Shown: piece by piece, positions 33,801-39,932 of the stretch
How the letters are laid out: the number at the start of each line of letters is the position of its first letter
Numbering within the stretch: the first letter of the stretch is position 1
Source of the DNA: Microbacterium imperiale
Lineage (GTDB): Bacteria; Actinomycetota; Actinomycetes; Actinomycetales; Microbacteriaceae
DNA: 64,000 bases
NCBI RefSeq assembly: GCF_017876655.1
Contig: NZ_JAGIOK010000001.1
Location: forward strand, 3,076,933 to 3,140,932
Reading direction: 5' to 3'
Translations under genes and position numbers: made by a program
The notes under the pieces: model-generated
What the model was told of the DNA's origin: nothing
Database searches by the model: none
Seen by the model: the letters and a program-made list of their open reading frames with translations, nothing else

Positions 33801-34509
33801 AGCGGTCGAGGCGGCCTTCGCCGGACGCTCGGATGTCGCCGAGTTCGTCGGTCGCGAAACGGCCGAGCCGTTCGCCGTGCTGGGCCTCGAGGAGTCGGTC
33901 GCCGAGAGCCGCGACCGCGTGGTGTTCTCGCTGGGCTACGGACTGACCCGGCACGGACGCGTGCTCAGCGACTTCGGTGTGCTCTCCGAGCCCGACGGTG
34001 AGCGCCTGCTCACGGTGGGCATGACCCGAGCGCGCCGTTCGATGGTCATCGTGTCGTCGATCCGGCCGTCGGCGTTCGACGACGGACGCCTCGAGAACGG
34101 CGCCGCGACGCTCATGTCGATCCTCGGCAACCTCGCGGCACGTTCGCGCGAAGCCCGCCTCGAAGACCTCGCCGACCCGCTGACCCTGGCGCTGGCCCAG
34201 AACCTGCGGCGCCTCGGCGTCGCCGTGGACGTCGCCTACCGCGGCATCCTGCCCCTCGTCGCCCAGCGCGACGGCAAGGCCGTCGTCGTCGAGGGCGACC
34301 CCGAAACGATCGGCCAGTCGCTGCGCGAATCGCTGCGTCTGCGTCCGCAGATCCTGCGGCGACTCGGTTGGCACTACATCCGGGTGCACTCGTTCGACCT
34401 CTACAGCGACCCCGCCGGTGTCGCGGCGCGCGTCGCGGCGATCCTCGGGGTCGAGCCCGAGGCGCCGACGGCCGACGCGAGCACCGAACCCCTCGATGTC
34501 ATCGAGTGA
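30844..34509 (+). CDS. Large SF1-helicase-like protein with degenerate Walker motifs
   Basis: About 1221 residues from the GTG at 30844 (GAGG seven bases upstream; frame open to 30781). It follows the layout of DUF4011/Upf1-like SF1 helicases: P-loop region at 296-303, FDVVVIADAAA at 813-823, VAFGDPVTQRPTPF, a TLTRSYRAGGEDL motif, VGMTRARRS near 1059, and a C-terminal Vsr-like region ending LRRLGWHYIRVHSFDLYSDP. However the P-loop is PGTGGTQT (Lys replaced by Gly300) and the DEAS box is ADAA. Such changes normally abolish ATP hydrolysis. It may be a structural or RNA/DNA-binding derivative. Confidence 0.82.
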   Translation: MDSVTPAQLSVADEDVSIAHVAEPERERIRLQAAKLGGRSTLLHYIASDDVGIDITKAHPGSLPQFITGRSTLLSNLFRDEVALRTARLAAGRITAKDVELRTTRGLDTVHLGVGFASWRAGGLTYNAPVLLRPLAIRRHHGDFDLKLHGSFAVNPELVEVARTHFGIDLDRRGLAALAYDGGVFKPQPVIDHLRALTAHVDTFTVQPRLIVSTFADVAARAERDAADLDVPVLNALAGHDDDRALVAMRHPVPDAVPADDRPPASDRLLLDADAEQEGVLDRIVAGQSLVVHTLPGTGGTQTVINAVGELVRRGKRVLVVSARRSTLEGVRHRLAGIGLPGLAVSPRGVHRDLIRAIARNEKAEHPKMGEIDDALVRLRSVLRDYRAALTQRHPMLGVSPLEVLQKLTTIAAEDPQPSAATRFDAPTLQRLSTRRAEAAGKLATAARLGEFRFGPDDSPWYGVAFETTEQARAAHALAGRLHRSEVPEILERAYELIGQTRMRPFTTLAELGAYIRLLQGIRASLDRFSLTVFERPLADLIEAHSTRRDTPDMNGATRRRLRRLSKEYVRPGMHVTDMHDALVRVQKQREQWQRVAEAGVVPEIPAGLDAVATSWQRVDADLAELSRVLGPGNDLLATPIPDLVRTLAGLAADSDVFDNLVERATLRGELAALGLDPLLTELSVRHVPEERVASEFEFAWWQSALEAMLRGDRALLGANTSVVDRLERDFRLVDEAHAASAGQQLAAELATRWKIAIVDEADETAALKAALREGTASAAELLAVAPKLLRTLAPVWIASPYEVSALPARPAFDVVVIADAAALSVAESASALRRGRQIVAFGDPVTQRPTPFAIAADRDPSDEPLVDPEEPSVFERLAEIVPVETLTRSYRAGGEDLAELVNEAFYGGEIVSFPWAGSYLGRGSLSVDYVEGGVGAPDPDSGAVESPDAEVARVVTLVVEHAVNRPKESLMVVTASTKHALRIRAAVEAAFAGRSDVAEFVGRETAEPFAVLGLEESVAESRDRVVFSLGYGLTRHGRVLSDFGVLSEPDGERLLTVGMTRARRSMVIVSSIRPSAFDDGRLENGAATLMSILGNLAARSREARLEDLADPLTLALAQNLRRLGVAVDVAYRGILPLVAQRDGKAVVVEGDPETIGQSLRESLRLRPQILRRLGWHYIRVHSFDLYSDPAGVAARVAAILGVEPEAPTADASTEPLDVIE

Positions 34510-34690
34510 TCGGCAGCGGGTCGAGCGCGTCGGGCGACGCCGTGCCCGCCTGACAGCGGCGCCGGGGACGACCCCCGAGCCGATCCCGGCCGATGAGACG
34601 ACGGATGCCCCGGCCGGCGCTGAGGGCGCGGCCGGGGCATCCGGTCCGAACGATGCGCGCATGCGGAACGACGTCCCGCCGCACTACTGA
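34496..34690 (+). CDS. Small conserved protein ending DVPPHY
   Basis: 64 residues from the ATG at 34496, overlapping the end of the helicase-like gene by 14 bases in another frame. It opens with MSSSDRQRVERVGRRRARLTA, continues with a Pro/Ala/Glu-rich disordered middle and ends NDARMRNDVPPHY. A C-terminal D-(K/V)-PPH-(Y/W) end after an ND..(L/M) motif is something I associate with small actinobacterial proteins, from memory only. The function is unknown. The overlap suggests coupled expression with the helicase-like protein. Confidence 0.6.
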   Translation: MSSSDRQRVERVGRRRARLTAAPGTTPEPIPADETTDAPAGAEGAAGASGPNDARMRNDVPPHY

Positions 34691-34695
34691 CGGCG

Positions 34696-35187
34696 TCAGG
34701 CGGAGGGTGCCGCCGGGGGAGTCGTCGGCTGCGAGCGGCGCAGCGGCCCGTCCGTCGGAGCGGCTGCCGCAGCCGGCGCCTCGGTGCGGTTCTGCTCGAG
34801 CAGATCGCGGATCTGGATGAGCAGCTCCTGCTCGGTCGGCAGAGGCGCGGCCTTCTCGACGACGCCGGCCTTCGCTGCCTGTCGCTCCTTCCACTTGTTC
34901 ATCGGCACGACGAACACGAGGTAGACCACGAGGGCGACGGCGAAGAAGCTGATGACCGCGCTGATGAGGTCACCGAGGGGGAACGGCACCGACTGTCCGT
35001 AGATGCCGGTCAGCGTCGGGCCGGCGACCCCGTCCGCGTTCGGCTGGTAGAACAGTGCGACGAGCGGATTGATGACACTCGACACGATCGCGTTGACGAT
35101 CGCCGTGAACGCACCGCCGATGACGACGGCCACGGCCAGATCGATGACGTTGCCGCGCATGATGAAGTCGCGGAAGCCCCTGATCAT
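34696..35187 (-). CDS. mscL: Large-conductance mechanosensitive channel MscL
   Basis: 163 residues, ATG start with GGAGGAGAGG upstream. Typical MscL: GFRDFIMRGNVIDLAVAVVIGGAFTAIVNAIVSSVINPLVALF (helix 1), a periplasmic loop, then LISAVISFFAVALVVYLVFVVPMNKWKE (helix 2) and the C-terminal TEQELLIQIRDLLEQ bundle. It opens under membrane tension to release solutes in hypo-osmotic shock. The C-terminal tail is longer than usual and rich in Ala/Pro. Confidence 0.96.
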   Translation of the reverse strand: MIRGFRDFIMRGNVIDLAVAVVIGGAFTAIVNAIVSSVINPLVALFYQPNADGVAGPTLTGIYGQSVPFPLGDLISAVISFFAVALVVYLVFVVPMNKWKERQAAKAGVVEKAAPLPTEQELLIQIRDLLEQNRTEAPAAAAAPTDGPLRRSQPTTPPAAPSA

Positions 35188-35218
35188 GCCTCTCCTCCTT
35201 CTCCGGCGATGCCGGACT

Positions 35219-35497
35219 CTACGAGCCCGCTGCCGCGGGCGAGGACGTCGCCTCGGACTTCGATGATGCCGAGGAGGATGCGTCGCCGCCACCGCTTGAC
35301 CCGCTCGAGGCCGAGCCGGTCGAACGCGAGTCCGTGCGGTAGAAGCCGGCGCCGTTGAAGGTGACGCCGATCGAGCCGTACTCCTTGCGCAGCTCGCCGG
35401 AGCACTCGGGGCAGACCGTCAGCGTGGGATCGGCGAACGACTGGACGGCATCGAAGCGGTGCCCGCAGGACTTGCAGGCGTAGGCATAGGTGGGCAT
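35219..35497 (-). CDS. FmdB-type zinc-ribbon protein, Ruc-like
   Basis: 92 residues, ATG start. Residues 1-50 form the zinc ribbon MPTYAYACKSCGHRFDAVQ with two CxxC pairs (CKSC, CPEC). Residues 58-92 are an almost pure Ser/Ala/Gly tail. This combination, directly followed in the operon order by 5-formyl-THF cyclo-ligase and galU, matches M. tuberculosis Rv0991c (Ruc), a redox-regulated chaperone with an unstructured tail. The function by analogy is holdase activity under oxidation. Confidence 0.85.
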   Translation of the reverse strand: MPTYAYACKSCGHRFDAVQSFADPTLTVCPECSGELRKEYGSIGVTFNGAGFYRTDSRSTGSASSGSSGGGDASSSASSKSEATSSPAAAGS

Positions 35498-35511
35498 GGT
35501 TCCTCGGGTGT

Positions 35512-36108
35512 TCAGTGCGCCTCGGAGGCGAGGACGACGGTGCGGGTGGGGGTGACGACACCGGTCACCGGCTGATCGTGGAGGTCGCGGGGCACTTCGT
35601 CGACGAGCTCCGAGTCGAACACGACGGCGTACACCGGGGGACGGTTCTCCATCGAGCCGAGCGTCTTGTCGAAGTAGCCGCGACCCCAGCCGAGCCGCAT
35701 ACCGGCGACGTCGACGGCGGCGGCGGGGATCACGAGCAGGTCGACCTCGCCGACCGACATCGGGCTGAGAACTTCGCCCACCGGCTCGGGCAGGCCGAAC
35801 ATGCCGTCGGCGATGGCGCCGCCCGGCTCGGCGACGACCCAGTCGAGCAGCCCGTCGTTGCGTGTCACCGGCAGCAGCACGCGCAGCCCCGCGGCGACCG
35901 CCTCGTCGACGAACGCGCGGGTGCCGGGCTCGGTGGGAGCGGACAGGTAGCACGACAGCGAACGGACACCGAGACGCTCGATGAGCTCGCGCAGCTGAGA
36001 CCGGATGCCGTCGGCCGCCGTCTCGCGTGCGGCATCCGACATCGTCGACCGACGTTCGCGCAGGTCCGCTCGGAGCGCGCGCTTGGCGTTGTCGATCGAG
36101 TCGGACAT
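35512..36108 (-). CDS. 5-formyltetrahydrofolate cyclo-ligase
   Basis: 198 residues, ATG start. Signature blocks: NAKRALRADLRERRSTMS at the front, LSCYLSAPTEPGT, then DLLVIPAAAVDVAGMRLGWGRGYFDKTL (ATP/folate site) and a PVTGVVTPTR end. It converts 5-formyl-THF to 5,10-methenyl-THF with ATP. It is divergent from galU with a 66-base gap, and is 14 bases upstream of the Ruc-like gene on the same strand. Confidence 0.93.
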   Translation of the reverse strand: MSDSIDNAKRALRADLRERRSTMSDAARETAADGIRSQLRELIERLGVRSLSCYLSAPTEPGTRAFVDEAVAAGLRVLLPVTRNDGLLDWVVAEPGGAIADGMFGLPEPVGEVLSPMSVGEVDLLVIPAAAVDVAGMRLGWGRGYFDKTLGSMENRPPVYAVVFDSELVDEVPRDLHDQPVTGVVTPTRTVVLASEAH

Positions 36109-36174
36109 GCCCCTGATTGTAAACGGTGGGAGTCGCCCCTCTCGTTCGTGCCGACCGGTCGCTATGGTGGACGC

Positions 36175-37053
36175 ATGTCTCAGCAGCGCATCAAGGCGGT
36201 CATCCCCGCCGCCGGTCTCGGCACGCGGTTCCTCCCGGCAACGAAGGCGATGCCGAAGGAGATGCTGCCCGTCGTCGACAAGCCCGCCATCCAGTACGTC
36301 GTCGAAGAGGCGACGCAGGCGGGGATCGAGGACGTCCTCATCATCATCGGACGCAACAAGAACAACCTCTCGAACCACTTCGACTCGGTGCCCGAGCTCG
36401 AGCAGAACCTCACGCGCAAGGGTGACGACGTCAAGCTCCGCAAGGTGCAGGAATCGTCCGATCTCGCCGACATCCACTTCGTCCGCCAGGGCGAGCCCAA
36501 GGGGCTCGGCCACGCGGTCCTGCGTTCGCGCGCCCACGTCGGCGATGCGACGTTCGCCGTCATGCTCGGCGACGACCTCATCGACGAGCGCGACCCGCTG
36601 CTGCCGAAGATGATCGCCGAGCAGGAGCGCTCGGGCCTGACCGTCGTGGCGCTCATGGAGGTCGACCCCGACCAGATCCACCTCTACGGCGCCGCCGCCG
36701 TCGAGCCCACCGACGACCCCGACGTGGTCAAGGTGACCGGTCTCGTCGAGAAGCCGAAGAAGGAAGACGCCCCCTCGAACTACGCGATCATCGGCCGCTA
36801 CGTGCTGAAGCCGAACGTGTACGAGATCCTCGAGCGCACCGAACCCGGCAAGGGCGGCGAGATCCAGCTGACCGACGCGCTGCAGGAGCTCGCCACGACC
36901 GAGGGCGTGCTCGGCGTCGTCTTCCGCGGTCGTCGCTACGACACCGGTGACCGGCTCGACTACATCAAGGCGATCGTCCAGCTCGCCTCCGACCGCGACG
37001 ACCTCGGGCCCGAGCTGCGTCCCTGGCTGCAGGAATTCGTCAACGGCCTCTGA
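36175..37053 (+). CDS. galU: UTP-glucose-1-phosphate uridylyltransferase
   Basis: 292 residues, ATG start. The GalU motifs are present: IPAAGLGTRFLPATKAMPKEMLPVVDKPAIQYVVEEA, GLGHAVL, LGDDLID, LVEKPKKEDAPSNYAIIGRYVL, GGEIQLTDAL and RYDTGDRLDYIKA. It makes UDP-glucose for glycans and trehalose. The next gene starts 20 bases later; in the usual actinobacterial order a moeA/glp gene stands in that place. Confidence 0.96.
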   Translation: MSQQRIKAVIPAAGLGTRFLPATKAMPKEMLPVVDKPAIQYVVEEATQAGIEDVLIIIGRNKNNLSNHFDSVPELEQNLTRKGDDVKLRKVQESSDLADIHFVRQGEPKGLGHAVLRSRAHVGDATFAVMLGDDLIDERDPLLPKMIAEQERSGLTVVALMEVDPDQIHLYGAAAVEPTDDPDVVKVTGLVEKPKKEDAPSNYAIIGRYVLKPNVYEILERTEPGKGGEIQLTDALQELATTEGVLGVVFRGRRYDTGDRLDYIKAIVQLASDRDDLGPELRPWLQEFVNGL

Positions 37054-37073
37054 TCTCTGAGACGAGAACGCGC

Positions 37074-37721
37074 GTGGACGCCACCGCACCGCGCCACCAC
37101 GGACCGGTGGCGATCCGGCTCGTCCGGCCTCGTGACGCCCGACCCCTGCAGACGGAGCTGCTGACCAATCGGTCCTGGCTCCAGCGCTGGGAGGCGACGA
37201 GCCCGGACGGGCCGGTCTCGCTCGACATGCGACTCGGCATCCGTCGTCTGCTGCAGCAGTACCGCGACGGCGCCAGCGTGCCCTTCGTCGTGGAGTACGA
37301 CGGCGAGGTCGCCGGACAGCTCAATGTCTGGGGCATCGCGCGCGGCTCGCTGTCGTCCGCGACGATCGGGTACTGGGTCAGCGAACGCTTCGCCGGCAGG
37401 GGGATCACTCCGACCGCGGTGGCGCTCGCGACCGACCTGTGCTTCCAGGAGCTGCGGATCCACCGTATGGAGATCTGCATCCGGCCCGAGAACCGCGCGA
37501 GCCTGCGCGTCGTCGAGAAGCTCGGCTTCCGCTACGAGGGGCTGCGGCGCCGCTACATCCACATCGACGGCGACTGGCGCGACCATTTCGCCTTCGCGTT
37601 GCTCGCGGAGGACGTCCCGCGCGGCGTCCTCGCTCGCTGGGTCGAGGGTGCGGTGCCGCCGGGATCGGCCGCCGTGCCGCTGGCCGACCGCCGTGCGGCG
37701 GGCCTCGAACCTTCAACCTGA
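37074..37721 (+). CDS. GNAT N-acetyltransferase, RimJ/RimL type
   Basis: 215 residues, GTG start. RimJ-type pattern: IRLVRPRDARPL, VEYDGEVAGQLNVWGI, SSATIGYWVSERFAGRGITPTAVALATDLCF (acetyl-CoA loop RFAGRGI) and RMEICIRPENRASLRVVEKLGFRYEGLRRRYIHIDGDWRDHFAFALL. It probably acetylates protein N-termini or ribosomal proteins. It corresponds in position to M. tuberculosis Rv0995 downstream of galU. Confidence 0.88.
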   Translation: MDATAPRHHGPVAIRLVRPRDARPLQTELLTNRSWLQRWEATSPDGPVSLDMRLGIRRLLQQYRDGASVPFVVEYDGEVAGQLNVWGIARGSLSSATIGYWVSERFAGRGITPTAVALATDLCFQELRIHRMEICIRPENRASLRVVEKLGFRYEGLRRRYIHIDGDWRDHFAFALLAEDVPRGVLARWVEGAVPPGSAAVPLADRRAAGLEPST

Positions 37722-37786
37722 ACAAGAACTTCAGACACGCGGGTGGATGCCGCGGCGCGGCGGGCCGCGGCACGTACGGTTGACCC

Positions 37787-38689
37787 ATGGGTGGGCAGGT
37801 TCTCGGCGGCGGCGTGATCGTCCTCGTCGCGGTTGCACTGTGGATGGTCTATCTGCTGCCGACGTGGCACAGTCGCTATCGCTACGACGCCGCCGAACGC
37901 AACGCCGTCCGCCTGAATCAGGCGCTGCGCGTGCTCGCCGAGACCTCCGAGACGCCCGGCGAGGTGCGGCTCGAGCTCTCGAAGCGCACCGCGCTGGCGC
38001 AGCAGAAGCTCGCCCGTCAGGTGCAGCACGAGCAGGAGCAGCTGCGGCTCGAGGCCGAGCGCCAGCGTCTCGTCGAGGCGCGCCAGGCCGTCCGCACCGC
38101 CCGCATCGAACGCCTCGCCTCGCCCGAGCACCGCGCTCGGGTCCGCCGCCGCGTGCGTCTGGCGACGACGCTCGTCGCCGTCGCCGCCCTGGCGGTCTCC
38201 GGCTGGGGCGGCTTCCTCGTCGCCACGACCGGCTCCGTCGCCGTTCTCGCGTCGGGACTCGCGACCCTGCTGGTCGCTACCGTCGTCCTCCGCCGGCTCG
38301 CCGCGGTCGCCCGCCGCGCCGCCACCACCGCTCACGTCGCGCCGGTCGCCGTCGCGCGCACCGAAGCTGCCGCCGCCGTCATCCCCGATCTCGAGCTGTC
38401 GCAGGCTCGGGCCACGTGGACGCCGCGCGAGCTTCCCCGCCCGCTCACCGCGTCGGCCGGATCTCGCGCCGCCGCGGTGCTCGACGAGGTCGACGCGCGC
38501 GAGGCCCTGCGCCAGGCCGCCGTCGGCGAGGCTATGCAGCGCGAGGCGGAGCGCCGCGCTCCTGTTTCGCTCGACGCCGGTCGTGCCGCCAAGGCACCCG
38601 TCGCCGACTTCCCGCGTACCGGACAGGTCGACGACGCGGCGATCGAGGACCACGTGCGTCGCCTGCTCGCGCAGCGCGCCGCCGGCTGA
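37787..38689 (+). CDS. glpR: GlpR/SepX-like membrane protein (gephyrin-like molybdotransferase receptor)
   Basis: 300 residues, ATG start. One membrane helix at the extreme N-terminus (GGGVIVLVAVALWMVYLLPTW) is followed by RYRYDAAERNAVRLNQALRVL, a long Gln/Arg/Glu coiled coil, a two-helix membrane hairpin (about 125-172) and a long Ala-rich cytoplasmic end. Position (galU - GNAT - this gene) and layout match actinobacterial GlpR/SepX (Rv0996). In corynebacteria that protein recruits the MoeA-like Glp to the division site. The Glp gene is absent from its usual slot here. The name rests on synteny and layout. Confidence 0.72.
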   Translation: MGGQVLGGGVIVLVAVALWMVYLLPTWHSRYRYDAAERNAVRLNQALRVLAETSETPGEVRLELSKRTALAQQKLARQVQHEQEQLRLEAERQRLVEARQAVRTARIERLASPEHRARVRRRVRLATTLVAVAALAVSGWGGFLVATTGSVAVLASGLATLLVATVVLRRLAAVARRAATTAHVAPVAVARTEAAAAVIPDLELSQARATWTPRELPRPLTASAGSRAAAVLDEVDAREALRQAAVGEAMQREAERRAPVSLDAGRAAKAPVADFPRTGQVDDAAIEDHVRRLLAQRAAG

Positions 38690-38768
38690 ACCGGTCCGAG
38701 CTCGACCCCGCCCGCCCTCCCGCGGTGCACGGACCGCGATCAACGCCGTGATAGTGTGGAGGAGTTCC

Positions 38769-38841
38769 GGGCCTGTGGCGCAGTTGGTAGCGCGCTTCGT
38801 TCGCAATGAAGAGGTCAGGGGTTCGAATCCCCTCAGGTCCA
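38769..38841 (+). tRNA. tRNA-Ala (anticodon CGC)
   Basis: Acceptor GGGCCTG/CAGGTCC contains the G3-T70 wobble pair that marks alanine tRNA. The D-stem is GCGC/GCGC. The anticodon arm is CTTCG-TTCGCAA-TGAAG with CGC at 34-36. The T-arm is AGGGG-TTCGAAT-CCCCT and the discriminator is A. CCA is not encoded. A T-rich hairpin follows immediately. Confidence 0.95.
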
Positions 38842-38844
38842 CCG

Positions 38845-38880
38845 GAAAAACGCCCATCGCTCGCGGTGGGCGTTTTCGTT
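38845..38880 (+). terminator. Rho-independent terminator of tRNA-Ala
   Basis: AAAAACGCCCA...CGC is followed by CGG...TGGGCGTTTT, then CGTTTG. The stem is about 13 bp with a TCG loop and a T-rich end, one of the few classical terminators in the window. Confidence 0.88.
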
Positions 38881-38960
38881 TGCCCGGGCATTCTCAGGTG
38901 CCCGGGCGGAGAAGAGCGTAGAATGCATGCAACTGAATCGATCCCCGGGAGGTCTCGTTT

Positions 38961-39527
38961 ATGACCACGTACAAGATCGGCGTCATCGTCGGCAGCATCT
39001 CGTCCACCTCGATCAACCGTCGTCTCGCGAACGCGCTGACGAAGCTCGCGCCGCAGGCCGACCTCGAGCTGACCGAGATCCCGATCGCGGCGCTGCCCTT
39101 CTACTCGGCCGACAACGACGCGGCGATCCCCGCCGAGGCGGCCGAGTTCAAGGCGAGCATCGAGTCCGCTGACGGCGTCATCATCGTGACCCCCGAGTAC
39201 AACCGCTCGGTTCCGGGTGTGCTGAAGAACGCACTCGACACGGCGAGCCGGCCGTGGGGTGACAACAGCTTCGCGGGCAAGCCGTCCGCCGTCATCGGCA
39301 TCTCGATCGGCCCGATCCGAACGGCCGTGGCGCAGCAGCACTTGCGGTCGATCCTCTCGTTCCTCGCCTCGCCCGAGCTCGCGCAGCCTGAGGGCTACCT
39401 GCAGTTGACCGACGGGCTCATCGACGAGGACGGCACCGTGAATGACGAGTCGACCGCCGAGTTCCTCGTGTCGTGGCTGAAGGCCGTGCACACGCACGTC
39501 GCGAAGACGCTCAGCCCCGTCAGCTGA
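38961..39527 (+). CDS. NADPH-dependent FMN reductase family protein
   Basis: 188 residues, ATG start with GGGAGG upstream. Flavodoxin-like fold with GVIVGSISSTSINRRLANAL (phosphate loop), ADGVIIVTPEYNRSVPGVLKNALDTASR (the TPEYN-S-PG-LKN motif of the family) and AVIGISIGPIRTAVAQQHLRSIL. It reduces FMN or quinones using NADPH. It is a single gene with its own hairpin. Confidence 0.92.
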   Translation: MTTYKIGVIVGSISSTSINRRLANALTKLAPQADLELTEIPIAALPFYSADNDAAIPAEAAEFKASIESADGVIIVTPEYNRSVPGVLKNALDTASRPWGDNSFAGKPSAVIGISIGPIRTAVAQQHLRSILSFLASPELAQPEGYLQLTDGLIDEDGTVNDESTAEFLVSWLKAVHTHVAKTLSPVS

Positions 39528-39547
39528 CGCGAACGAGTGCGATCCGG

Positions 39548-39574
39548 GGGCGCCGGCCATCAGGGGCGGCGCCC
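39548..39574 (+). terminator. Hairpin after FMN reductase
   Basis: GGGCGCC (39548-39554) and GGCGCCC (39568-39574) pair around a 13-base loop, 20 bases after the stop codon, followed by TTCC. Confidence 0.6.
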
Positions 39575-39932
39575 TTCCGCATGTGTGCCGCGACCGGGGC
39601 TGTCGATCACATGACCGGTGGGAGAACGGCCGGGTTCTCACAGCGCGGGGCGTTACGATGGCCGGTGGGGTTCTCGCGCGTTCTGCGCGGCAGAGCTCCC
39701 GACCGGCGGCCACGACCCGGCCACGGTCATGGACACACGAGGACAAGGAAGCGAGGTGAGGTGCTCCATGAGCAGTGATAGTTGCCATCGCGAACCCAGC
39801 GCCGCGCCCGCGGTCCTCGTCGTCGACTGACTCACCTCTGAGCGACGAGCCAGCGGAGCGCTGCATCCGCAGGCTTTCGCGCGCTCTGTCGCCATCGCGG
39901 CGTCGGCGCGCGCCCGACGTGAGGAGAGTCCC
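39575..39932 (+). promoter_or_regulatory. Structured leader of mgtE
   Basis: No full-size gene lies between the FMN reductase terminator and mgtE. A TACGAT at 39654-39659 could be a -10 box. From about 39740 the sequence holds ordered pairing elements. GAGGTGAG (39753-39760) is exactly complementary to CTCACCTC (39831-39838). CTCGTCG (39816-39822) pairs with CGACGAG (39843-39849), so CTCACCTC lies in the loop of that hairpin. CAGCG-GAG-CGCTG lies at 39852-39864. CTCAC can also pair with GTGAG (39919-39923) in the mgtE RBS. The first block recalls the AGGUGAGG-CUCC start of M-box magnesium riboswitches, but the later M-box blocks are not seen. Confidence 0.5.
39768..39830 (+). CDS. Candidate 20-residue leader peptide upstream of mgtE
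   Basis: An ATG at 39768 stands seven bases after GAGGTGAG, which is a good RBS, and opens a frame of 20 codons ending TGA at 39828-39830. The product starts MSSDSCHREP and ends VLVVD. The frame is also open from an ATG at 39729. The stop codon touches CTCACCTC, the exact complement of the peptide's own RBS. A ribosome finishing this ORF would cover that sequence, which suits a translational-coupling or attenuation device for the magnesium transporter gene. Whether it is translated is unproven. Confidence 0.4.
   Translation: MSSDSCHREPSAAPAVLVVD

Noticed and set aside
31195..34662. Open frame of over 1100 codons on the minus strand opposite the helicase-like gene
   Set aside because: It mirrors the GC-rich third positions of the plus-strand gene, has no domain and no RBS, and its composition (His/Arg/Val/Gly/Glu-rich) is that of a shadow frame.
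39740..39930. Classical M-box magnesium riboswitch before mgtE
   Set aside because: Only the AGGTGAGG..CTCC start resembles it; the later conserved blocks are not recognisable, so the element is described as a leader of unknown class.
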